Of a stretch of 6,558 nt of DNA, positions 1 through 4,886 are shown one piece after another. The stretch is from JBEDKD01 sp041172365 (GTDB lineage Bacteria > Cyanobacteriota > Cyanobacteriia > Cyanobacteriales > Microcoleaceae): positions 1 through 6,558 of the forward strand of contig JBEDKD010000506.1 of the NCBI GenBank assembly GCA_041172365.1, written 5' to 3'. Position 1 is the first letter of the stretch; each line of letters starts with the position of its first letter. The translations under genes and the position numbers were made by a program. Below the pieces are notes generated by a model. It had not been told where the DNA came from, ran no database searches, and saw nothing but the letters and a program-made list of their open reading frames with translations.

Positions 1-54
1 CAGTATGACGAACCCCGCGCTTAAATAATTATAGGAATTTTAACTTGAAAAAAT

Positions 55-63
55 TGCTATAAT
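55..63 (+). promoter_or_regulatory. Extended -10 promoter for nanE
   Basis: TGCTATAAT is a perfect TATAAT (58-63) preceded by the TGn extension. No good -35 box sits 16-18 bases upstream, as is usual for extended -10 promoters. Transcription would begin near 70, giving a leader of about 39 nt before the ATG at 109. No clear Shine-Dalgarno sequence precedes that ATG, which is common in cyanobacteria. Confidence 0.5.
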
Positions 64-108
64 CAGGTTTCTGCGTCGAAAATAATTGATTAACCATTCA
101 TTAATTTT

Positions 109-792
109 ATGTCTGATATTCTTGCCCAAATTGCCCAGGGTTTAATCGTCTCATGTCAAGCACCCACGGACTCCCCTTTACACGATCCTGTCATTATTTC
201 CGCGATGGCTGAAGCCGCGATGAATTATGGTGTCGCGGGTGTGAGAATTGATACACCTTCTCATATTAAAGCCGTTAAAAAACGGATTCCCCATGCTCCT
301 ATTATCGGTATTTGGAAACAAGTTTTGTCCGGCTCTGATGTTTATATTACGCCTCGGTTTGAAGATGCAGACGCGATCGCGTCTTCCGGTGCGGATATTA
401 TTGCCATTGATGCCACATTAAGAAATCGTCCAAATGGGGAAACCGTACAGAATTTAATTAAACGCATTCACGAAGACTTAGGTAAATTAGTCATGGCAGA
501 TATCGACACCTTAGAAGCCGCAATTCAAGCCGCGGAAGCAGGTGCCGATATTGTCGCGACGACTCTTTATGGATATACAAATGAAACAAAAGATTTATCT
601 CCTCCTGGTTTTGAATTACTCAGAAAGATGGTAGAAATATTGGATATTCCAGTCATTTGTGAGGGTGGAATTGCCAGTCCGAATATGGCAAAAAAAGCCC
701 TAGAATTAGGTGCTCATTCTGTTGTCGTAGGCTCTGATATTACGGGAATTGATTATAAGTTAAAAGCTTATCAATCCCTGTTGAAAGTATAA
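109..792 (+). CDS. nanE: Putative N-acetylmannosamine-6-phosphate 2-epimerase (NanE family)
   Basis: This 227-residue protein is a full-length NanE-type (beta/alpha)8 barrel, predicted to be cytosolic. NanE interconverts N-acetylmannosamine-6-phosphate and N-acetylglucosamine-6-phosphate, linking sialic acid or ManNAc breakdown to amino-sugar metabolism. Family landmarks appear in order: the N-terminal strand GLIVSCQ with Gln17, the GVRID strand with Arg46, the catalytic lysine candidate Lys70 in GIWK, Asp131 in MADID, the acid/base candidate Glu185 in ICEGGI, and the phosphate-binding end VVVGSDIT (206-213). These correspond to the Gln, Arg, Lys, Asp and Glu active-site set known for bacterial NanE. 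The ATG at 109 fits the family N-terminus. No sialic acid lyase, ManNAc kinase or transporter gene is adjacent, so the physiological role is uncertain; recycling of wall or glycan amino sugars is one possibility. The gene contains a HIP1 site at 373-380, consistent with long residence in a cyanobacterial genome. Confidence 0.88.
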   Translation: MSDILAQIAQGLIVSCQAPTDSPLHDPVIISAMAEAAMNYGVAGVRIDTPSHIKAVKKRIPHAPIIGIWKQVLSGSDVYITPRFEDADAIASSGADIIAIDATLRNRPNGETVQNLIKRIHEDLGKLVMADIDTLEAAIQAAEAGADIVATTLYGYTNETKDLSPPGFELLRKMVEILDIPVICEGGIASPNMAKKALELGAHSVVVGSDITGIDYKLKAYQSLLKV

Positions 793-799
793 TCAAATT

Positions 800-826
800 C
801 ATCCCCTCAAGCGGCTTTGGGGGATG
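800..826. terminator. Strong hairpin between convergent nanE and the small minus-strand gene
   Basis: CATCCCC (800-806) pairs with GGGGATG (820-826). The stem can extend inward through a G-T wobble and one mismatch to AAG/CTT around a CGG loop, giving about 12 positions. It starts 7 bases after the nanE stop and overlaps the stop codon of the minus-strand gene. Neither side has a long T run, so it may act as a bidirectional terminator or as a 3'-end stabilising structure. Confidence 0.5.
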
Positions 827-914
827 GTTTGACCACTACCCATTTACCCGTCTTAGGATCTCGATAAGTGGTAAATGGGTTGTTTTTTAAGTTTTTCTTT
901 GATGGCGTAACCAT
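807..914 (-). CDS. Small basic protein of 35 residues, unknown function
   Basis: An ATG at 914-912 opens a 36-codon frame ending in TGA at 809-807. AGGAG lies 8 nt upstream of the ATG, better than the ribosome site of any other gene here. The 35-residue product is strongly basic. A Lys/Asn-rich N-terminal stretch (residues 6-12) is followed by a compact core running NPFTTYRDPKTGKWVVVK (13-30) and a short PSPKAA tail. The core resembles a two-stranded beta hairpin with a turn at DPKTGK; this is inference. There is no signal peptide or membrane segment. I have an impression of similar short proteins with an NPF-TYRDP-TGKW core in cyanobacteria, but cannot verify it. The gene converges on nanE, has a candidate promoter at 976-1003, and its sequence also forms hairpins on the opposite strand. 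Function is unknown. Confidence 0.68.
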   Translation of the reverse strand: MVTPSKKNLKNNPFTTYRDPKTGKWVVVKPSPKAA

Positions 915-922
915 TTTATTGA

Positions 923-927
923 CTCCT
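923..927 (-). promoter_or_regulatory. Shine-Dalgarno site of the 35-residue gene
   Basis: On the minus strand the site reads AAAAAGGAGTC, with AGGAG separated from the ATG by 8 nt. It fixes the start codon and is the main argument that this short frame is translated. Confidence 0.65.
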
Positions 928-942
928 TTTTAGGGATGCACC

Positions 943-963
943 CAAAATAGAAATACTATTTTG
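943..963. repeat. 8-bp inverted repeat in the small gene's leader
   Basis: CAAAATAG (943-950) and CTATTTTG (956-963) are exact reverse complements around the 5-nt loop aaata. The element would fall in the 5' leader of the minus-strand small gene, about 16 nt upstream of its ribosome site. The stem is AT-rich and weak; a protein-binding site is as likely as an RNA hairpin. Confidence 0.4.
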
Positions 964-975
964 ATCTTATTCAAT

Positions 976-1003
976 ATTTTAGACGGTTCTCTCTGACTGT
1001 TAA
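976..1003 (-). promoter_or_regulatory. Candidate sigma70-type promoter for the 35-residue gene
   Basis: Read on the minus strand, TTAACA (1003-998) is followed by a 16-nt spacer and TAAAAT (981-976). Both hexamers differ from consensus at one position. Transcription would start near 969, giving a leader of about 55 nt before the ATG at 914. Confidence 0.4.
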
Positions 1004-1020
1004 GTGACCAATATTTTGTT

Positions 1021-1066
1021 TTCCTGTGATCTTTCTCAATTCCTATTGTGATTTTACTCACAGGAA
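1021..1066. repeat. 9-bp inverted repeat with 28-nt spacer
   Basis: TTCCTGTGA (1021-1029) and TCACAGGAA (1058-1066) are exact reverse complements. The element lies between the divergent small gene and mrdA. It could be a regulator binding site with separated half sites or a folded leader element; nothing in the sequence decides between these. Confidence 0.35.
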
Positions 1067-1070
1067 GAGG

Positions 1071-1164
1071 ATTAACAATTGATAATTGACAATTAACAAT
1101 GAATAATTATCAACTGTCAATTGTTAATTATTCATTACCAATTACCTATTACCCATTACTAATT
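1071..1164. repeat. AT-rich palindromic tract with degenerate 7-bp tandem repeats
   Basis: The tract is built from permuted ATTAACAATT/AATTGACA words. AATGAATAATTA (1098-1109) and TAATTATTCATT (1125-1136) form a perfect 12-bp inverted repeat. The right part is a run of five degenerate heptads (ATTCATT, ACCAATT, ACCTATT, ACCCATT, ACTAATT; 1130-1164). Short heptanucleotide repeats of this style are a known feature of filamentous cyanobacterial intergenic regions. No coding potential is seen. Together with the neighbouring inverted repeats it occupies most of the 327-bp gap before mrdA. Confidence 0.7.
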
Positions 1165-1173
1165 CCCTGTAGG

Positions 1174-1187
1174 CGGAAAATTTTCCG
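1174..1187. promoter_or_regulatory. Perfect 14-bp palindrome upstream of mrdA
   Basis: CGGAAAATTTTCCG is a perfect two-fold symmetric sequence 54 bp before the mrdA start. With no central spacer it would form a poor RNA hairpin, so a dimeric DNA-binding protein site is the more natural reading. No promoter hexamers are clear next to it. Confidence 0.35.
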
Positions 1188-1205
1188 GATCTGAGAGGTG
1201 AAGAC

Positions 1206-1229
1206 ATGGGAATTGAAACAAAAGTGTAA
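1206..1229 (+). other. Possible 7-codon leader ORF before mrdA
   Basis: ATG at 1206 opens the frame MGIETKV and stops at TAA 1227-1229, in the same frame as mrdA and 12 nt before its ATG. GAGAGG lies about 7 nt upstream, a better ribosome site than the one directly before mrdA. It may be a short upstream ORF giving translational coupling, or chance. It also fixes the mrdA start, since no in-frame start upstream of this stop can be used. Confidence 0.25.
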
Positions 1230-1241
1230 ATAGGTATCACT

Positions 1242-3053
1242 ATGGCTGGGGAATTCTCTGTTAAACCTCAATCCGACAACTGGAATCAGACAAATTGGCA
1301 AAAATCAGCCCAACGTCGAGGTCGATTATATCAAGGCATTTTTTTGATGTGCCTCGTAACGGGATTATTAGGACTCAATGTATTTCGATTAGCTCAATTA
1401 CAATTGGTACAAGGTAATTATCATCGTCTCCGCGCTGAAAATAATCGCCTTCGTTTGATGCCCGTATCCGCGAGTAGGGGTAATATATTCGATCGCGAGG
1501 GCAAAATTCTCGCGGGAAATCGTACCTCCCATTCTATTTATTTATGGCCGAATGAACAAACCCCTCAAAGTTGGCAAAAAACCGCGAAGTTTCTCAGTCC
1601 AATTCTGAAAATTCCTAGCGCGGATATCCTCAAAACTTTAGAAAAAGTGGGCTATCATTCCGCGTTACCTGTGAAAATTAGTCAAGATATTACACCCGCG
1701 ACTTTTATTCCCTTAGTGGAACAAGGGGAGCATTTACAGGGAGTAGAATTGCGCTCGGAATTAATCCGTGATTATCCTAATAATTCTTTAGCTTCTCATG
1801 TTTTGGGATATATTGGTGAAGCCAGTTTAAAACAACTTAAGGCAAATCCTCAATATCCGATGGGGATGATTATTGGTCAAATGGCGATCGAACGATTTGC
1901 TAATTCTCAGTTAGAAGGTATTTGGGGAAATCGTGTCATTGAAGTTAATGCGAAAGGGGAGGAACTTCAAGAATTAGGGGTTAATAATTCTACTCCGGGC
2001 AAGTCGGTTAAATTAACTTTGGATTTGGATTTACAACAAACCGCGGAAAAGACTTTGGCCGATCGCGTTGGTGCTGTTGTTGCTTTAAATGTTAATACGG
2101 GTGAAATCTTAGCCATGACGAGTTTTCCCAAGTTTGATCCCAATATTTTTACACGCAGAATTACCTCTAAAGAATGGTCCCATTTACAAGGGCAAGATCA
2201 ACCATTTTTAAATCGTGCTGTTCAAGGATATCCTGCCGGAAGTACCTTTAAAATTGTCACATCAGTCGCGGGAATGGAATCAGGTACTTTTTCCCCTAAT
2301 TCTATTTTATCTACTTCTTCTGCCCTTAATATTGGTGGTGTTGTCTTTCACGAACATGGCGCTGGTTATGGCGCGATCGGTTTTCGTGATGCTTTGGCCT
2401 ATAGTAGTAATACTTTTTTCTATCAAGTAGGTGTGAAAAGTGGGGCCGAAGCTATGGCAAAATGGGGTAAAGAATTGGGAATTGGTGGTAGTATTAATTT
2501 GAAATTATTGGGATTAGATGACGCGAATCATGGTCAAATTCCGACACCGGAAATGAAGAAAAAAGTTTACGATCAAGATTGGTATATTGGTGATACCGTA
2601 ACAATGTCGATCGGTCAAGGGTTAGTCTTAGTAACGCCTTTAGAATTAGCTGTAATGGTGTCAACGGTTGCCAATGGAGGATTACGAGTACAACCCCATT
2701 TATTAGCATCTCAAACCAATACACCCCAAACCAAACCTATTAAAACCGCGATTCATCCCGAAACTTTAAATATCATTCGAGAGGGGTTAATTGAGGTGGT
2801 AAAAAAGGGTACTGGCAAAAGTTTAAATGATGGTTCAATTCCTTTAAGTGGTGGGAAGACTGGGACCGTAGAAATTCCGGGCCATCCTGATAATTCAATG
2901 TATGTGGGATTTGCTCCCGCGGAGCGTCCTGAAATCGCGATCGCGGTGATTGTAGAAGGAGGAGGTTTTGGCGCGGTTTCGGCGGCTCCCATCGCCCATG
3001 AAGTCTTTAAAACCTATTTCCAAAAACAAGGGTTTTCGGGTAAAAAGAAGTAA
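1242..3053 (+). CDS. mrdA: Penicillin-binding protein 2 (class B peptidoglycan transpeptidase)
   Basis: This 603-residue protein is a complete class B PBP. It is predicted to sit in the cytoplasmic membrane with its catalytic domain in the periplasm, where it cross-links peptidoglycan during elongation with RodA and MreB partners. A cytosolic tail of about 30 basic and polar residues precedes one membrane segment (about 31-52). The PBP dimerisation domain begins at SRGNIFDREGKILA (78-91). The transpeptidase domain carries all three motifs: STFK with nucleophile Ser334 (334-337), SSN (388-390) and KTGT (539-542), plus the family stretch MSIGQG (455-460). The length is normal for PBP2. The ATG at 1242 follows an in-frame TAA at 1227 and a weak AGG. 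The gene faces the repressor gene with only 28 bp between their ends. PBP3/FtsI is the alternative, but the N-terminal features and the Ser motif context fit PBP2 better. Confidence 0.92.
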   Translation: MAGEFSVKPQSDNWNQTNWQKSAQRRGRLYQGIFLMCLVTGLLGLNVFRLAQLQLVQGNYHRLRAENNRLRLMPVSASRGNIFDREGKILAGNRTSHSIYLWPNEQTPQSWQKTAKFLSPILKIPSADILKTLEKVGYHSALPVKISQDITPATFIPLVEQGEHLQGVELRSELIRDYPNNSLASHVLGYIGEASLKQLKANPQYPMGMIIGQMAIERFANSQLEGIWGNRVIEVNAKGEELQELGVNNSTPGKSVKLTLDLDLQQTAEKTLADRVGAVVALNVNTGEILAMTSFPKFDPNIFTRRITSKEWSHLQGQDQPFLNRAVQGYPAGSTFKIVTSVAGMESGTFSPNSILSTSSALNIGGVVFHEHGAGYGAIGFRDALAYSSNTFFYQVGVKSGAEAMAKWGKELGIGGSINLKLLGLDDANHGQIPTPEMKKKVYDQDWYIGDTVTMSIGQGLVLVTPLELAVMVSTVANGGLRVQPHLLASQTNTPQTKPIKTAIHPETLNIIREGLIEVVKKGTGKSLNDGSIPLSGGKTGTVEIPGHPDNSMYVGFAPAERPEIAIAVIVEGGGFGAVSAAPIAHEVFKTYFQKQGFSGKKK

Positions 3054-3081
3054 CCTAAATACCCTATCTACCTTCCCCAAA

Positions 3082-3447
3082 TTAAGGTAAAAAACGGTCT
3101 AAAGCCGCCTTTAAATCTTTAATCTCTTCTTCAATATTACCCTCTTTGGCCGCCCTGGCAATACACTCAGTTAAATGTTCATCTAAAATAATACGAGCCA
3201 CGCGATCTAATGCAGCACGAACCGCGGCAATTTGTAAAAGAACATCAGGACAAGGACTACTTTCCTGTATCATTGATTTAATACCTCGGATATGTCCTTC
3301 AATCCGCGATAAACGATTCACAAGACGACGTAACGACTCCTCATTGTGAATATGATGATGTTCCCCTTTTTTCTGGGGATGGGGATGGGAATGGGGATGA
3401 AGATCCGAGTGCAAGGGTTCCTCAAAAGTTGAGTCTGAATCAATCAT
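3082..3447 (-). CDS. CsoR/RcnR-family metal-responsive repressor, InrS-like
   Basis: This 121-residue all-helical DNA-binding protein is predicted to be cytosolic. The family binds DNA as a tetramer and releases it when Cu(I), Ni(II) or Co(II) is bound. The core starts at SLRRLVNRLSRIEGHIRGIKSMI (38-60), the hallmark first helix. The metal positions are Cys66, His91 and Cys95, spaced 25 and 4 residues apart as in CsoR and InrS. His34 lies 32 residues before Cys66, matching the N-terminal histidine of nickel sensor InrS and of RcnR, so the set is His-Cys-His-Cys. This favours a nickel sensor over a copper one. A His/Pro-rich extension (13-34) adds possible metal-buffering residues. The ATG at 3447 is the only reasonable start. 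The ribosome site is weak: GAAGG lies 13 nt away. No exporter gene is adjacent, so the regulated target is not visible here. Confidence 0.85.
   Translation of the reverse strand: MIDSDSTFEEPLHSDLHPHSHPHPQKKGEHHHIHNEESLRRLVNRLSRIEGHIRGIKSMIQESSPCPDVLLQIAAVRAALDRVARIILDEHLTECIARAAKEGNIEEEIKDLKAALDRFLP
3375..3396 (+). other. G-quadruplex-type motif inside the repressor gene
   Basis: Four G runs (3375-3378, 3381-3384, 3387-3389, 3393-3396) are separated by 2-3 nt on the strand opposite to repressor transcription. They correspond to CAT CCC-type codons of the His/Pro-rich N-terminal tail. The pattern meets the usual quadruplex rule, but it may only reflect the codon content of the tail. Confidence 0.4.
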
Positions 3448-3472
3448 TGGTCTTATTTTACCTTCACAAGGA

Positions 3473-3487
3473 TCACCGAGAGGGTGA
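3473..3487. promoter_or_regulatory. Candidate operator in the repressor leader
   Basis: TCACC (3473-3477) and GGTGA (3483-3487) are reverse complements around GAGAG. The site lies roughly 10-24 nt downstream of the predicted repressor transcription start, a sensible place for autorepression. It is not the classic run of G or C flanked by AT-rich arms known for CsoR and RcnR operators, so the assignment is weak. Confidence 0.25.
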
Positions 3488-3503
3488 CATTGATGACCAT
3501 TTG

Positions 3504-3533
3504 ATCATAACATACTTATGTCTATTTCGGCAA
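3504..3533 (-). promoter_or_regulatory. Candidate promoter for the metal-responsive repressor
   Basis: On the minus strand TTGCCG (3533-3528) is followed by an 18-nt spacer and TATGAT (3509-3504), preceded by the TGn extension. Transcription would start near 3497, about 50 nt before the repressor ATG. Confidence 0.42.
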
Positions 3534-3537
3534 TTTG

Positions 3538-3546
3538 TGTTATAAT
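3538..3546 (+). promoter_or_regulatory. Extended -10 promoter for the HhoA-like protease
   Basis: TGTTATAAT is a perfect TATAAT (3541-3546) with the TGn extension. No convincing -35 element is present. Transcription would start near 3553, and the region overlaps the repressor's upstream promoter DNA. The start site makes the TTG at 3558 an unlikely initiation codon, since only about 5 nt would precede it. Confidence 0.55.
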
Positions 3547-3581
3547 ACGTCCATATTTTGAACGATAAACACTATTCTGAC

Positions 3582-4694
3582 ATGAGACAGATTTTCGTGA
3601 TTTTTCTCAGTCTTGTCATCAGCTTAACTCTATGGGTTACTCCTGTGATGGCAAGCGTTTCTCCTAGCGCGATCGCGTTAACTCCTAGTAATAATAATTT
3701 TGTCAGTGCCGCGGTAAATCGAGTAGGCACCGCGGTAGTTCGGATTGATACAGAACGCACGATCACGCGTAATGTTGACCCCTTATCGGAAGATCCATTT
3801 TTCGGAGAACTCTTTGGTGAAACCCCCAAACAAGAACGTTTACGAGGTCAAGGATCGGGGTTTATTATTGATAAAGAAGGCTTTATTTTAACTAATTCTC
3901 ATGTTATTAATAAAGCTGACAAAGTAATCGTCACTCTCAATGATGGGACGAAATTAGAAGGGGAAGTGCGGGGCACTGATGAAATTACAGATTTAGCTGT
4001 TGTCAAAGTTAATCCTCAAAATCATAATTTACCCATTGCACCCTTGGGTGATTCTAATCAAATTCAAGTCGGCGATTGGGCGATCGCGGTGGGAAACCCT
4101 CTGGGTTTTGATAACACCGTGACTTTAGGAATTATAAGCACCTTAAAACGTTCCAGTGCCGCGATCGGAATACCCGATAAACGCATAGACTTCATTCAAA
4201 CGGACGCGGCAATTAACCCCGGAAATTCCGGGGGACCCTTATTAAATGATCGAGGTGAAGTAATCGGAATTAATACCGCGATTCGGGCGGACGCGATGGG
4301 AATAGGCTTTGCGATTCCCATAAATAAAGCCAAGACAATTTACGCACAATTAGCGAAAGGGGAAACAGTAGCCCATCCCTTCTTGGGGATTCAAATGATC
4401 AGCCTGACACCGGAAATCGCGAAAGAAAATAATGATGATCCGAATGCACCGATTTTACTTCCCGAAGTGACAGGAGTATTAGTAATGAGAGTATTGAATA
4501 ATACACCCGCGCAACGAGGGGGAATACGTCGAGGGGATGTGATTGTGGAAATAGACAAACAACCGATTACCAGTGCGGAACAATTGCAAAATCTGGTAGA
4601 AAATAGTAGACTAGATCAAGTGTTAAAAGTGAAAATTCGCCGTGATAGCCAGACTAAAGAATTGAGTATCAAAACAGCACAATTACAGAAATAG
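3582..4694 (+). CDS. hhoA: HtrA/Deg-family serine protease, HhoA-like, secreted
   Basis: The product is a trypsin-like Deg protease with one PDZ domain, predicted to degrade or refold damaged proteins in the periplasm, or the thylakoid lumen in cyanobacteria. I place the start at ATG 3582 (370 residues) rather than an upstream in-frame TTG at 3558. The ATG directly begins a signal peptide (residues 1-24: MRQ, a hydrophobic core, then VMA before the likely cleavage site), and the TTG is almost at the predicted transcription start. In this numbering the catalytic triad is His107 in TNSHV, Asp137 in TDLAVV and Ser216 in GNSGGPL. The PDZ domain spans about 270-365, with GIRRGDVIVEID typical of the family. 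The DPFFGELFG segment, the PDKR-DFIQTDAAINPGNSGG run and the TAQL end closely recall Synechocystis HhoA from memory. HhoB or HtrA paralogues are alternatives. It is divergent from the metal-responsive repressor. Confidence 0.88.
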   Translation: MRQIFVIFLSLVISLTLWVTPVMASVSPSAIALTPSNNNFVSAAVNRVGTAVVRIDTERTITRNVDPLSEDPFFGELFGETPKQERLRGQGSGFIIDKEGFILTNSHVINKADKVIVTLNDGTKLEGEVRGTDEITDLAVVKVNPQNHNLPIAPLGDSNQIQVGDWAIAVGNPLGFDNTVTLGIISTLKRSSAAIGIPDKRIDFIQTDAAINPGNSGGPLLNDRGEVIGINTAIRADAMGIGFAIPINKAKTIYAQLAKGETVAHPFLGIQMISLTPEIAKENNDDPNAPILLPEVTGVLVMRVLNNTPAQRGGIRRGDVIVEIDKQPITSAEQLQNLVENSRLDQVLKVKIRRDSQTKELSIKTAQLQK

Positions 4695-4698
4695 AGAA

Positions 4699-4721
4699 GG
4701 GCGGGCACAGGGGCACCGCCC
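4699..4721 (+). terminator. GC-rich hairpin after the protease gene
   Basis: GGGCGG (4699-4704) pairs with CCGCCC (4716-4721), 5 bp after the hhoA stop codon. There is no T run, so it is an atypical terminator or a 3'-end stabiliser. GGGCGGGCAC-GGGGCACCGCCCC words also occur as dispersed repeats in cyanobacteria, to my recollection. Confidence 0.35.
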
Positions 4722-4725
4722 CTAC

Positions 4726-4881
4726 AGAAACCGGGTTTCTTACCTCAACCCTTTCGAGGTGCAAAAACCCCAAAAGAAACCCGGTTTCTCACCTCACCGG
4801 GGGCTCCCAGAAACCGGGTTTCTTAGCTAAACCCTTTCGAGGTGCAAAAACCCCAAAAGAAACCCGGTTTCTCACCTCACC
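4726..4881. repeat. Two copies of a 73-bp inverted-repeat cassette
   Basis: Copy one is 4726-4798 and copy two is 4809-4881, a period of 83 bp. They differ at only two bases (71 of 73 identical). Each copy is bounded by AGAAACCGGGTTTCTT (4726-4741, 4809-4824) and its reverse complement AAGAAACCCGGTTTCT (4774-4789, 4857-4872). Each arm is itself nearly palindromic. Copy one holds an inner hairpin, ACCTC with GAGGT. Both differences in copy two fall in the left arm of this inner stem and break it. No open frame or transposase is present. The cassettes fill the gap between convergent hhoA and the HEAT gene and could act as a bidirectional terminator or be a small dispersed repeat of the MITE or REP type. 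Confidence 0.85.
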
Positions 4882-4886
4882 CGCGG

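Noticed and set aside
1..54. Upstream gene end or other feature at the left edge
   Set aside because: The stretch is too short and shows no convincing frame, terminator or RNA structure.
2215..2992. Other-frame open stretches inside mrdA on both strands
   Set aside because: They are shadows of the clear PBP2 frame and have no ribosome sites or recognisable domains.
3069..3089. Terminator between convergent mrdA and the repressor gene (TACCTT/AAGGTA)
   Set aside because: The stem is only 6 bp, and it is followed by A rather than T on the mrdA strand.
3558..3581. TTG 3558 as start of the protease
   Set aside because: It lies about 5 nt from the predicted transcription start and would put charged residues before the signal peptide. 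ATG 3582 starts a normal signal peptide.
4726..4881. Insertion sequence
   Set aside because: There is no transposase frame and each cassette is only 73 bp. It is at most a non-autonomous or REP-like element.
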